Positions 51,044 through 60,188 of a DNA stretch of 64,000 nt are shown in pieces (within the stretch, counting starts at the first letter, position 1; the number at the start of each line of letters is the position of its first letter). Position numbers and translations under genes: made by a program. Source of the stretch: G963668605 sp963793625 (GTDB lineage: Bacteria > Acidobacteriota > Terriglobia > Bryobacterales > Bryobacteraceae); assembly GCA_963793625.1 (NCBI GenBank), contig CAWCAT010000004.1:62001-126000 (forward strand). The letters are read 5' to 3'. Under the pieces are notes generated by a model. It made no database searches. It saw only the letters and a list, made by a program, of their open reading frames with translations, and was not told the DNA's origin.

Positions 51044-53446
51044 ATGCGTTCTTTCAATCACTTGCGTCGAATCCTGGCTGTATTATTGGCGATTTCCATT
51101 GCTTCGCCTGGCCTGTTCGCCCGAAACAAGCACGGCGACAAACTACTCAAAGAAGGTGAAGCCGCGGAGACTGCGAAGGACTACGACAAAGCACTCGCCG
51201 CTTATGAAAAGGCGTATCTCGCCGACCCGCAAGACGCCTCGTATCAACTTGCAATGCGCCGGGTGCGCTTCATCTCCGGGCAGTCACACGTCGATAAAGG
51301 TCAAGCACTGCGGAAGCAGGGCAAGCTGGAGGATGCGCTCGCGGAATTCCAGAAGGCCTACGCGATCGACCCCAGTTCCAGCATCGCCGAGCAGGAACTT
51401 CGTCGTACCTATCAGATGATGGAGCGCGAAAAGAAGAAAGTGGGTCAACCGCCGTCAGCCGAAGCAAAGCCGGAAGACCGCGGTTTAACCACGACACAAG
51501 CCGCAAGAAAAGAACTCGAAGAGCGTATCAATAATTATCAGAACGTTCCTGAGTTGAAGCCTTCCGTGCGCAATATTCCGGGTGGCCTCAAGATGAACAA
51601 CCAGCCCGCTCGCGTACTGTTTGAAACCGTGGCGAAACTGGGCGGCCTCAATATCGTGTTCGATCCCGATTACCTGGCACAGGCTGGCGGCAAGACTTTC
51701 AGTCTCGATATCGCCAGCAACTCGACAATCGAAGACGCACTCGATTACCTCAGCATTCTCACGAAATCTTATTGGAAAGCGCTTTCCCCCAACACGCTAT
51801 TCATCACTCAGGACAGCGTCCAGAAGCGCCGCGATTTTGAAGATCAGGTGGTCAAGGTTTTTTATTTACAGAACGCCACAACAACTCAGGAACTGAACGA
51901 AGTCGCCACAGCGATCCGTTCGGTTGTGGAAGCCCGCCGTCTTTTTACTTTTAACGCTCAAAACGCAATCATAATGCGCGGGACCACGGACCAGGTGGCA
52001 CTGGTAGAAAAGCTGATCAACGATCTGGACAAGCCGAAATCGGAAGTAACGGTTGAGGTAATCGTGATGGAAGCCAACCGCGCCCGTACCCGCGACCTCG
52101 CTCTAGCGCTGATGTCGGGCGGTAACGCGGGACTCAGGATCCCCATCGTGTTCAATCCGATTATCACTCCCGGCAACGGCACAGACACTGGTACTGGAAC
52201 AGGAACATCGACAACTACGTCCGGTGCGTTGACGCTCGCAGCGTTGAGCAAGCTTTCGTCGAACGATTTTTCTCTCACGTTACCAGGCGCACTGGTGCAG
52301 GCTATGATGACGGACCGCTCCACGCGCGTACTGCTTAATCCGCAGGTGCGCGCCGTGGACAATATGAAGGCGGACCTGCGCATTGGTGATCGCTATCCGT
52401 ATGCTACCGGCAGCTTCCAGTCTGGAATCGGCGGAGTCGGAGTCGGCGTCAGCCCGCTGGTCAGCACGCAGTTCCAGTTCGCCGAAGTCGGCGTAAACGT
52501 CAGCATGACTCCGAAGGTGCACTCGAATGACGAAATTTCGCTGCACATTGAACTCGAAGTTTCCAGCGTGCGCGATCGCATCGATATCGGCGGCCTGTCG
52601 CAGCCAGTCATCGGACAGCGCAAGGTCACTCACGACATTCGCATCAAGGAAGGCGAGGTCACTCTGCTGGGCGGCCTTATGCAGAACCAGGACACGAAGT
52701 CGATCGCCGGTACCCCTGGCATCACCAGCATTCCGATACTCCGCAGCATTTTTGGAACTAACAGCACTGAACGTAACCAGGGCGAATTGATGATCGCGTT
52801 GATACCCCACATCGTGCGATCGCCAGACTATTCCGACAACAACCTGAAGGGTATGGCTTCGGGCAGTGATGCGAGCATCCGACTTTCCTATAACCGCGCA
52901 GGACAACCCGACTCGAAGGCTCCCGCGGGAACGCCCGCGCAAACCGCACCGGCTCCCGTAACCCCGGCAGTTCCCGCACCCGCGACTCCGGCCCCGGCAG
53001 CGGCTCCGGCTACGCCCCCGGCGCCACCCGCGCAACCCAGGCTGGTTATGACGCCTGCCGCGCAGGAGACCCGATTGGGTTCGTCGGTGACTGTATCGCT
53101 TAACGTCGAGAACGCTACGGACTTGTTCAGTGCGCCGTTGCGCATTAAGTATGATCCCAAGATTCTTCGCTTGAACGAGGTCACTCGCGGTCAGTTCCTG
53201 GCTGGCGACGGACAGAACGTAATTTTCACACGCAACATTCAGAACGATCTGGGCGAGGTATCTATCAACCTGAATCGCCTGCCCGGTTCCGGCGGGGTTA
53301 GCGGGAATGGCCAGTTAGTCAATCTGGTGTTCCAGGCAGCCGCTCCAGGTACGGCGAAAGTAACAGTAGGCGAGGCGCCGTTGCGCAATTCGCAGTTGCA
53401 GCAATTGAACGTGACGCCGCCTGAGACGACGATTACGGTGAAGTGA
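51044..53446 (+). CDS. Secretin with N-terminal TPR and C-terminal cohesin-like domain
   Basis: An 800-residue outer-membrane channel of the type II secretion / type IV pilus class. A signal peptide and two or three TPR repeats (DKALAAYEKAYLADPQDASY, EDALAEFQKAYAIDPSSSIA) come first. STN/N0- and N1-like domains follow (ARVLFETVAKLGGLNIVFDP). The secretin core (about residues 400-620) has RVLLNPQVRAVDNMKA, VNVSMTPKVHSNDEISLHIE and VTLLGGLMQNQDTKSIAG. A Pro/Ala linker of about 50 residues leads to a cohesin-like beta domain (VTVSLNVENATDLFSAPLRI, YDPKILRLNEVTRGQFLAG). It is followed at once by two pseudopilin genes. It probably forms the exit pore, with the cohesin domain acting in or outside the outer membrane. 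Confidence 0.93.
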   Translation: MRSFNHLRRILAVLLAISIASPGLFARNKHGDKLLKEGEAAETAKDYDKALAAYEKAYLADPQDASYQLAMRRVRFISGQSHVDKGQALRKQGKLEDALAEFQKAYAIDPSSSIAEQELRRTYQMMEREKKKVGQPPSAEAKPEDRGLTTTQAARKELEERINNYQNVPELKPSVRNIPGGLKMNNQPARVLFETVAKLGGLNIVFDPDYLAQAGGKTFSLDIASNSTIEDALDYLSILTKSYWKALSPNTLFITQDSVQKRRDFEDQVVKVFYLQNATTTQELNEVATAIRSVVEARRLFTFNAQNAIIMRGTTDQVALVEKLINDLDKPKSEVTVEVIVMEANRARTRDLALALMSGGNAGLRIPIVFNPIITPGNGTDTGTGTGTSTTTSGALTLAALSKLSSNDFSLTLPGALVQAMMTDRSTRVLLNPQVRAVDNMKADLRIGDRYPYATGSFQSGIGGVGVGVSPLVSTQFQFAEVGVNVSMTPKVHSNDEISLHIELEVSSVRDRIDIGGLSQPVIGQRKVTHDIRIKEGEVTLLGGLMQNQDTKSIAGTPGITSIPILRSIFGTNSTERNQGELMIALIPHIVRSPDYSDNNLKGMASGSDASIRLSYNRAGQPDSKAPAGTPAQTAPAPVTPAVPAPATPAPAAAPATPPAPPAQPRLVMTPAAQETRLGSSVTVSLNVENATDLFSAPLRIKYDPKILRLNEVTRGQFLAGDGQNVIFTRNIQNDLGEVSINLNRLPGSGGVSGNGQLVNLVFQAAAPGTAKVTVGEAPLRNSQLQQLNVTPPETTITVK

Positions 53447-53451
53447 GCGGT

Positions 53452-53925
53452 ATGCGTAGAAATCGGAGCGGCGAGAGCGGACTGACGCTGATAGAGCTCA
53501 TCGTCGCATTTACCATATTGTCCCTGCTGGCCGGACTTGCAGTCCCGTTGGCCAAGCACAGGGTCCGCCGCGACAAGGAACGCGAATTGCGCTATGCGCT
53601 GCGCGAAATCCGCACGGCAATCGACAAGTATAAGGACGCCAAGGACACGAACAAGCTCGGCATGGTTGAAATGGGCACCGAAGGCTATCCGAAAACGCTT
53701 GAGGTTCTGGTGGAAGGCGAGAAATTAGCCGGACAGGCCACAGACGGCAAGATCCGGTTTCTGCGCCGCCTTCCCAAGGACCCGATGACAAATTCGACAG
53801 ATTGGGGTAAACGCAGCACCGTGGACGACCCCAAGTCCACCAGTTTTGGCGGCCAAAATGTATTTGATGTGTACACAAAGAGTGGCGAGAAAGCAGCGGA
53901 TGGCACACCCTACTCGGAGTGGTAA
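53452..53925 (+). CDS. Type II secretion/type IV pilus pseudopilin (GspG-like), first copy
   Basis: The prepilin leader is short and basic (MRRNRSGESG) and is cut before LTLIELIVAFTILSLLAGLA, with the conserved Glu at position 5 of the mature protein. The globular part includes RYALREIRTAIDKYKDAKD and ends GEKAADGTPYSEW, as major pseudopilins of the GspG type do. ATG 53452 is preferred; a GTG at 53443 overlaps the secretin stop. It is about 157 residues and overlaps the second pilin gene by 26 bases. Confidence 0.88.
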   Translation: MRRNRSGESGLTLIELIVAFTILSLLAGLAVPLAKHRVRRDKERELRYALREIRTAIDKYKDAKDTNKLGMVEMGTEGYPKTLEVLVEGEKLAGQATDGKIRFLRRLPKDPMTNSTDWGKRSTVDDPKSTSFGGQNVFDVYTKSGEKAADGTPYSEW

Positions 53926-54304
53926 GCGCGGCTTCACGCTAGTTGAGCTGATGATCGTGATGTCGATCGTCGCCATCCTGGTGTCGATCGCAATCCCGAT
54001 CTATCAGAAGTCAATCGTGCGCGCTAAAGAGAGCGTGCTCAAGAACAATCTGTTCTCGATTCGAACAGTAATCGACGAGTACACGTTCGACAAGCAGAAA
54101 GCGCCGCAGTCCCTGCAGGACCTGGTTACCGAAGGCTACCTGCGCAAAGTTCCCGAAGATCCCATCACTGGATCTGACCAGACCTGGAAAATCATCATGG
54201 AAGACGCCATGACCAGCGTAAACCAGACAGAGCCGGGCATCTTCGACGTGCGTAGCGGATCTGACAAAACCAGCCTGGAAGGTACGCCCTATTCGGAGTG
54301 GTGA
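53900..54304 (+). CDS. Type II secretion/type IV pilus pseudopilin (GspG-like), second copy
   Basis: From ATG 53900 the leader MAHPTRSGKRG is followed by FTLVELMIVMSIVAILVSIA, a class III prepilin N-terminus with Glu5. The body reads NLFSIRTVIDEYTFDKQKAP, LQDLVTEGYLRKVPEDPITG and ends LEGTPYSEW. It is about 134 residues. The same C-terminal GTPYSEW closes the preceding paralogue, pointing to an old tandem duplication. It lies directly after the secretin and first pilin, and would form the periplasmic pseudopilus with it. Confidence 0.88.
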   Translation: MAHPTRSGKRGFTLVELMIVMSIVAILVSIAIPIYQKSIVRAKESVLKNNLFSIRTVIDEYTFDKQKAPQSLQDLVTEGYLRKVPEDPITGSDQTWKIIMEDAMTSVNQTEPGIFDVRSGSDKTSLEGTPYSEW

Positions 54305-54371
54305 ACAAATCCGATTTGGGCGGATTGACGCCCGCCAAGCCAAGGGGTAGGCTAGAGATGTGGGAGACCCC

Positions 54372-54932
54372 ATGACGCGCTATTCTCCTTCTCGCAATTA
54401 TCTTTGGGCCGCGGTTGGCGCGTTGGCGCTGGCACTCGTGTCGTGCTGGTTTGCCCTGCGCTGGACACCTGCGGCAATTCCCGCCGGTCTATTCGTCGCG
54501 TCGTCCCTCTTGTTGTTTTTCCTCGCCTTCCGTCCTGCCATCGAAGTCCATGCCGATGCACTGCTGATTGGTTCCCAGAGGATTCCATGGACTGAGATTC
54601 GGCGTGTGGATCGTACCGGCTGGATTTCTCCGATGGTATTATTCCTGACACTCACGGAAGACCGCCGAGTTCTCCTGATTTACCCGGGCGACCTGGATGC
54701 CTCGAATAGTCTGTTGCGACACATCCGCCGCTTCTCGCGTGAAGCCCTGATTGATGGGGTTCCGTACCGTCAGTTTTGGGGCGATGAAGCTCCCGCGATT
54801 GAGCGGCGCAGCTTACCATCTCCGAAGTACCACTTGCTCCGTCCGGAAGACGAGTCTGAGGTCGAGCGCCTTTACCAGCGGCTCAAGACAGTGGGTCACC
54901 TGGACCCAAAAAACTCACCGGACGAGAAATAA
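54372..54932 (+). CDS. Two-span membrane protein with PH-like domain, unknown function
   Basis: The start ATG 54372 has GGGAG a few bases upstream. Two close hydrophobic spans (YLWAAVGALALALVSCWFAL, PAGLFVASSLLLFFLAF) are followed by a small domain with ALLIGSQRIPWTEIRRVDRT and VLFLTLTEDRRVLLIYPG, the pattern of a membrane-bound PH-like (bPH/YdbT-type) domain. The tail is acidic and basic mixed. About 187 residues. It precedes the YdcF-like gene by 3 bases. The name is not known. Confidence 0.72.
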   Translation: MTRYSPSRNYLWAAVGALALALVSCWFALRWTPAAIPAGLFVASSLLLFFLAFRPAIEVHADALLIGSQRIPWTEIRRVDRTGWISPMVLFLTLTEDRRVLLIYPGDLDASNSLLRHIRRFSREALIDGVPYRQFWGDEAPAIERRSLPSPKYHLLRPEDESEVERLYQRLKTVGHLDPKNSPDEK

Positions 54933-54935
54933 CCA

Positions 54936-55526
54936 TTGGCACGCAGACTACGCTGGAGTGCCGGTCTACTGGTTTTAATTCTCATCGCGGCTTTCAGCAC
55001 TGGAGTCTGGCTCCCTGCCCTCGGAAAGTTCCTGATCAAAGCCGAAGAACCGCAGAAGGCCGACATTGTTGTCGTGCTCGCGGGGGATTCCCACGGTCAA
55101 CGCATCCTGAGAGGCGCTGAATTGGTTAAGGAGGGGTACGTTCCAAAGGTTCTGGTGAGTGGGCCCGCCGGGATGTACGGACATCATGAGGACGAACTGG
55201 CTATTCCGTTCGCAGTGAAGCACGGCTACCCACAGGAATACTTCATTGGAGCGCCCAATAAATCGCATTCCACAAGGGACGAGGCTGACGCGATCCTTGC
55301 GGAGTTGCGCAAGCTGGGAGTACGCCGTTTTCTGTTGGTGACCAGCGATTATCACACGCGCCGCGCCGCAGGCATTTATCGCGAAAAAGCGCACGAGTTC
55401 GAGTTCCATACAGTCGCGGCGAACGACATAGAGTTCCAGGCTGACAAATGGTGGCACTCACGCCAGGGACGAAAGGTCTTTTTTTATGAATGGACCAAGA
55501 CTTTGACGGAGCGTATCGGACTTTAA
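54936..55526 (+). CDS. YdcF/SanA-like DUF218 family membrane protein
   Basis: A 196-residue protein starting at TTG 54936, with an N-terminal membrane span (WSAGLLVLILIAAFSTGVWL). The DUF218 domain is recognised by ADIVVVLAGDSHGQRILRGA, VKEGYVPKVLVSGPAG, NKSHSTRDEADAILAEL, and RRFLLVTSDYHTRRAAGIY. Family members (ElyC, SanA, YdcF) act in envelope or peptidoglycan precursor homeostasis. It lies between the PH-like membrane protein and an ABC exporter, with gaps of 3 bases on each side, so a co-transcribed envelope unit is likely. Confidence 0.87.
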   Translation: MARRLRWSAGLLVLILIAAFSTGVWLPALGKFLIKAEEPQKADIVVVLAGDSHGQRILRGAELVKEGYVPKVLVSGPAGMYGHHEDELAIPFAVKHGYPQEYFIGAPNKSHSTRDEADAILAELRKLGVRRFLLVTSDYHTRRAAGIYREKAHEFEFHTVAANDIEFQADKWWHSRQGRKVFFYEWTKTLTERIGL

Positions 55527-55529
55527 ACC

Positions 55530-57272
55530 ATGCGCAGCTCCTTTCAGAGATCATGGCCTTACTTACGGCGCTACAAGCGTGGGCTCGCTTTGGGCTTCGG
55601 ATCGCTGTTGCTGAAGGATCTCTCCGCCGTGGCCATGCCGGTGCTTATACGCAACGGCATCGACGCGATGGCGACCGGCTTCGCCATACGCTCGGTAATC
55701 TGGTTCGCGCTTGCGATGATCGCGGTCTCGGCGTTCAAGGGTTTCTTCCAGTATTGGATGCGCGTAATTATCATCGGCATCTCACGCGATGTCGAGTTCG
55801 ATATGCGCAACGACCTCTTCCGTAATCTGGTTTCTCTCGACTCGAAATTCTATTCGCGTTTCCGAACGGGCGACATTATGGCGCGGGCCACCAACGATCT
55901 GAACGCAGTACGCATGATGCTCGGGCCGGGCGTAATGTATTCGGTCGAAACCAGCATTACGCTACTGCTCGCGATCGTGATCATGATGACGGTGGATTGG
56001 CAACTGACATTGCTGGCGTTGCTTCCGGCACCGCTCGTCAGCGTTGCAGTTATCTATTTCGGCCAGCGCATCCACGATCGTTTCGAAGAGATTCAGAAAC
56101 AGTTTTCAGAAATCAGCAGTCGCGTGCAGGAAAATCTTGCGGGCGTACGTATCATCCGAGCCTACGCGCAGGAGGCTTCGGAACTGCGGACCTTCGAAAA
56201 ACTTAACCAGGAGTACATTGCGCAAAACATCAAGCTGGTGCGTATCTCCGGTCTGTTCATGCCGCTACTGCAGGCGCTCATCGGTTTGACCTTTTTGATT
56301 CTGCTGTGGGCCGGTGGATATCGCATGATGCAGGGCAAACTATCGCTGGGCACCTTCGTCATGTTCAGCACGTATCTCACGATGCTGATCTGGCCGATGA
56401 TTGCGGTGGGCTGGGTTGTGAATCTGGTGCAGCGCGGCAAGGCCAGTCTCACGCGTATCACGGAACTTCTCGATGAGCGCCCCCTGATCGCCGCACCTGA
56501 ATACCCAAAGCGGCTGCCCGATCCGGTGCGCGGCGAAATCACACTTCGCGACGTCAGCGTTGCCTACACAACCGGCACTGCTCTTTCAAATGTCTCAATC
56601 GACATTCCGGGTGGCTCCACGGTTGCGATTGTTGGACATACCGGTAGCGGCAAGAGCACGCTGGTCCGCCTGATTCCACGATTGATGGATCCGACGTCCG
56701 GCGCCGTGCTGCTCGACGGCATCGATCTGCGCGAGCTTTCACCCCAGGAGCTTCGCAGCCATATTGGCGTCGTGCCACAAGAGACGTTCCTTTTCAGCGC
56801 CACGCTCGGGGAGAATATCGCGTTCGGCGTTAAGAACGCGACACCCGAGGAGATTCGTCGCGCCGCGCAACTGGCGGGCCTGGAAAGCGACATCGCGGGC
56901 TTTCCGCAGGGGTACGACACGGTCGTCGGTGAACGCGGCATTACGCTTTCCGGCGGGCAGAAGCAGCGCACCGCGATCGCTCGAGCGATTCTGCGCAATC
57001 CGCGCATTCTGATTCTGGACGACGCACTATCAAGTGTCGACACGCTCACTGAAGAGCAGATTCTGCGCGGACTCGCCAGCGTCATGCGCAATCGCACCAC
57101 GATTCTGATCTCGCATCGCGTATCAACTGTACGCCACGCCGACTGTATCTACGTGCTCGAAAATGGCCGTGTCGTCGAACAGGGCACTCACGCCGAACTC
57201 CTCGAAGACGGCGGCTACTACGCAGGATTGCATCAGAAGCAATTGCTCGAAGAAGAGCTTGAAGCAATTTAA
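55530..57272 (+). CDS. ABC exporter, fused membrane and ATPase domains (MsbA-like)
   Basis: A 580-residue half-transporter. Six membrane spans (residues about 15-320) are followed by a nucleotide-binding domain with Walker A VGHTGSGKSTLVRLIP, Q-loop VVPQETFLFSATLGENIAFG, signature LSGGQKQRTAIARAIL, Walker B ILILDDALSSVDTLTE and the His switch in LISHRVSTVRHAD. It dimerises in the inner membrane. Substrates of such exporters include lipids, peptides and drugs; none can be named. It is third in the 54.4-58.8 kb run, overlapping the next gene by 14 bases. Confidence 0.93.
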   Translation: MRSSFQRSWPYLRRYKRGLALGFGSLLLKDLSAVAMPVLIRNGIDAMATGFAIRSVIWFALAMIAVSAFKGFFQYWMRVIIIGISRDVEFDMRNDLFRNLVSLDSKFYSRFRTGDIMARATNDLNAVRMMLGPGVMYSVETSITLLLAIVIMMTVDWQLTLLALLPAPLVSVAVIYFGQRIHDRFEEIQKQFSEISSRVQENLAGVRIIRAYAQEASELRTFEKLNQEYIAQNIKLVRISGLFMPLLQALIGLTFLILLWAGGYRMMQGKLSLGTFVMFSTYLTMLIWPMIAVGWVVNLVQRGKASLTRITELLDERPLIAAPEYPKRLPDPVRGEITLRDVSVAYTTGTALSNVSIDIPGGSTVAIVGHTGSGKSTLVRLIPRLMDPTSGAVLLDGIDLRELSPQELRSHIGVVPQETFLFSATLGENIAFGVKNATPEEIRRAAQLAGLESDIAGFPQGYDTVVGERGITLSGGQKQRTAIARAILRNPRILILDDALSSVDTLTEEQILRGLASVMRNRTTILISHRVSTVRHADCIYVLENGRVVEQGTHAELLEDGGYYAGLHQKQLLEEELEAI

Positions 57273-58839
57273 ATCGATTCCGCTAATTCTACTTTTCGGA
57301 GTTGCGAACGCAACGCTCTACTGCGGATTACTGCCGCTTTGGGAAGGCTGGGACGAGCCGTTCCACTACGCGTACGTGCAATCAATTTCCGTGCAGCATG
57401 AACTGCCGGTGCTGCATCTCGCACAGATTTCGCAGGAGATCCGGAAGTCGCTTTTGCTCGCGCCTGCCAGCCCGGTCGTGCAACGCAACATGCCGGAACT
57501 GACGACCTTCGATCAGTTCTTCGCTTTGCCAGCCGCGGATCGCAGCGCACGCCGACAGCGTATTAAAAGGATTGCGCCTTCGGAGATGAATAGCACTGAA
57601 GCCACGCAGGAGAATTATCAGGCGCATCATGCTCCACTCGCCTATGCCTTTCTGGCTGTGCCTGATGCTATGCTTGCACGCACACAATTGCTGACCCGCG
57701 TGCTGTGGCTGCGAGTTCTGTGCGGCGTGCTCGCAGTTTTGCTCACCGGCTGGGCGGCATTGATTCTGTCGCGCCAAATAAAACTGACAGATCCTTTCCG
57801 CGCGGCCGCTCTGTTCTGCACGTTTTGCTCGCAGGCGTTCTACGCGACCGCGGCGCACATCGCGAACGACTGGCTGGGGGTCGTGCTGGCCGCCTGGTTG
57901 CTGGCCGGTCTGATTCACTTTGCGGAGCAGCCCTCCAGCACCCGCCGGGCACTCTACGCTTCCGTGCTATTGGCCATGGGGCTCCTGACGAAATCCTACT
58001 TTCTTGCTTTCGTGCCGCTCGCTGCGGCAGTTTTCATACTTCGCCGCAGCAGTAAGCGTTCGATGCTTCTCGCGGCCGCCACAGTGCTGCTGTTAGCCGG
58101 ACCGTGGTACGCGCGCAACATCGTACTTTACGGAAACTTTAGTGGCATGCTGGAGACCGCATCCATAAGTCCGGTACACGCTTTCATCGAAGGAGCACGG
58201 CAGGCACACTGGCCTTCGGCGATTCCCTATATGGCGCGCGCTAGTCTGTGGAGCGGCAACAATTTTTTTACGACGTTTTCACGGACGACGCTTGATGTGT
58301 TGCTCGGATTCATCGCTGCAGGCGCGTTGCTGTGGCTGTGGCGCGTGCGCCGCGGCATGCGTCGCTCAGAAGCAATTCTCGCCGGGGGAATCCTGATCTT
58401 CTTCCTGGCGCTCGTTTACATGACCGCGCTGGGATTTTCGTTCTCACACGGAGCCGAAGCGGGCGCAAAGCCGTGGTACGCGCAAGTCCTGCTCGCACCC
58501 GTGTTGTGCCTGGTGTTCCTGGGCTGCGCCGAAGCCGGACGTTGGGGACGGATTATCGCGGCGTGCATCGTAAGCGTATGGACGTATTTGATCCTGGCGA
58601 CCTATTACGCCAAGCTGCTGCCGCTTTATGCAGGTCTTACCGACGGCCGAACGACTCTGCGCAGATTGATCGATTGGTATGCCGCGAGTAGCACACAGAT
58701 CGGTGCGAACCTGCGGACGACAGCCCTACTCGCGCCAGAGTGGATTTACGCGCTGCTCGCGTTGGTTAGCGTGCTCGCGATTGGGCTATGCGTCTCGATT
58801 GCGTTACGGGTGTCCAAATTCGTTCGCGTGCGGAATTAG
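57259..58839 (+). CDS. Polytopic membrane protein, glycosyltransferase-39/DUF2029-like
   Basis: About 526 residues with roughly ten to twelve membrane spans. It starts at TTG 57259 after a purine-rich site, 14 bases inside the ABC gene. The early loop has LLPLWEGWDEPFHYAYVQSI, with an acidic pair after TM1 of the kind used in GT-C (ArnT/PMT-like) glycosyltransferases, and later spans AAHIANDWLGVVLAAWLLAG and LLTKSYFLAFVPLAAAVFI. That class uses polyprenyl-phosphate sugars. The large open frame further upstream is an artefact of the ABC gene. It ends inside the 3' end of the convergent iron-sulfur gene. Confidence 0.7.
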   Translation: MKQFKSIPLILLFGVANATLYCGLLPLWEGWDEPFHYAYVQSISVQHELPVLHLAQISQEIRKSLLLAPASPVVQRNMPELTTFDQFFALPAADRSARRQRIKRIAPSEMNSTEATQENYQAHHAPLAYAFLAVPDAMLARTQLLTRVLWLRVLCGVLAVLLTGWAALILSRQIKLTDPFRAAALFCTFCSQAFYATAAHIANDWLGVVLAAWLLAGLIHFAEQPSSTRRALYASVLLAMGLLTKSYFLAFVPLAAAVFILRRSSKRSMLLAAATVLLLAGPWYARNIVLYGNFSGMLETASISPVHAFIEGARQAHWPSAIPYMARASLWSGNNFFTTFSRTTLDVLLGFIAAGALLWLWRVRRGMRRSEAILAGGILIFFLALVYMTALGFSFSHGAEAGAKPWYAQVLLAPVLCLVFLGCAEAGRWGRIIAACIVSVWTYLILATYYAKLLPLYAGLTDGRTTLRRLIDWYAASSTQIGANLRTTALLAPEWIYALLALVSVLAIGLCVSIALRVSKFVRVRN

Positions 58840-59845
58840 TTCGAAGTAAACGCTTTCCGGGATTTCGGTGTGCCAGTAGCCGGCGTAGCGAGCGAAGCCT
58901 ATCACTCCGCAGAATACGAAAGCAACACCGGCCGCCATTATCCAGGCGGGTATCGGACGTTTTGACGGCAGCGTCAGAGCCAGCGCGTTCTCCGACGGGC
59001 ACACGGCCACACACTCCAGACAGCCTGTACACTCAGCCGAATTGATTGTGATTAGTTTGTTGAACGGGAAGCAGCGACGGGCAGGCTTTGCTGCACTTGG
59101 CGCAATCGATGCAGGAGTCAGTATTGCGCCGGATCTTGGCTGGACTCAGGAAACTGAACATTCCCATCAGTGCGCCATACGGGCACAGATAGCGGCACCA
59201 GAAGTTCTGGATGAAAATCGACGAGATCACAAGAACTGCCAGCACTACGGCACCGGTCACGCTCAGAAACCTGAAGAAGTTCATCATTTTGACGTCTGAA
59301 ATCAACCCGTAAGGTCCTTCGAGGAAGGCCCGGATGGCCGGGACCGGCATGCTCAGCACGGCATAGAAGAACAGCCCCAGCAGAATGTACTTGAGCCCAC
59401 GGACTGGAATGTCCGCCCAGCGCGGCAGCTGAAAGTTCCGTTTGAAAGTTTTACGACCCAGCTTCCAAAGGAATTCAGAGAAGGTCCCGACCGGGCAGAG
59501 CCAACTGCAAAACGCCTTACGCAATAACAGCGACATGCCCGCGAAAGCGAGCAGCAGGAACATACCCGCGGGATGTACTTCAGGCACTGAACCCGTAAGC
59601 AGCAGCACCTTCAGGTTCATCAGTGAGGCGATAGGCAGCCAGCCTTCGACTCCAGGAGGACGCGCTGCCCGGAAGGTCTGGCCTCCGCTTTCGTAGTAAC
59701 GCACAAAAAGAAAGAACTGCACGCCGATCCAGACGTTTAACAGGAAGAAGATTGTCTGTGCCGTGCGCCTAAGAAATTGCGAGCGATCTGGCGCCGTCCG
59801 CCGCTGCAGTTTCTTTTTCCGTGGGATTTCGACGGTGCACTCCAT
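58804..59845 (-). CDS. Membrane-bound 4Fe-4S protein (NapH/CcoG-like), one-base frameshift
   Basis: The N-terminal part has several spans (QTIFFLLNVWIGVQFFLFV) and two CX3CP sites (AFCSWLCPVGTFSEFLWKLG and NFWCRYLCPYGALMG) typical of the NapH/YccM family. Then comes SCIDCAKCSKACPSLLPV. One surplus base near 59062 hides the second ferredoxin cluster (ECTGCLECVAVCPSENAL) and a final span (PAWIMAAGVAFVFCGVIGFA). The rebuilt protein is about 346 residues. It probably moves electrons from quinol or into periplasmic redox partners. It is divergent from the small ferredoxin gene and tail-overlaps the GT-like gene by 36 bases. Confidence 0.85.
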
Positions 59846-59954
59846 GCGTTAGCCTTCCTGATTCAGGATAGCCCGGTGTATCTATGTCAACAGTGACTTC
59901 AGTCACGGCAAAGCGGTTCTATAATCAAGGAAAATAGTACTGGGAAGGAAATCG

Positions 59955-60188
59955 ATGGCTTACCGGATCACCAGCAAATGTGAGGGCTGTGCCATGTGCT
60001 TATCCGTATGCCCGAACCATGCGATTTCGGTGGGATTCCCCAAGTTCCGGATTAATCCTTACCTATGTACCGAGTGCCTCGGTTACGCCGATGAACCACA
60101 GTGCGCTAAGGCCTGTCCCAATGATGGCATTGTGAAAAGCAATCGCCGCGCGCCCATGCCGATGGCCAAACAAAACCTGAAACTTTAG
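59955..60188 (+). CDS. Small 2[4Fe-4S] ferredoxin (YfhL-like)
   Basis: A 77-residue ferredoxin. Cluster one is CEGCAMCLSVCPNHAI. The second is CTECLGYADEPQCAKACP, with the longer loop between cysteines typical of YfhL/Alvin ferredoxins. It is divergent from the membrane 4Fe-4S gene with about 110 bases between, and may be an electron partner. Its stop overlaps the end of the convergent LOG-family gene by four bases. Confidence 0.88.
   Translation: MAYRITSKCEGCAMCLSVCPNHAISVGFPKFRINPYLCTECLGYADEPQCAKACPNDGIVKSNRRAPMPMAKQNLKL

Noticed and set aside
52900..53040. Ala/Pro-rich repeat in the secretin gene as a mobile or CRISPR-like repeat
   Set aside because: It is a low-complexity linker in one reading frame with no regular repeat unit or spacer pattern.
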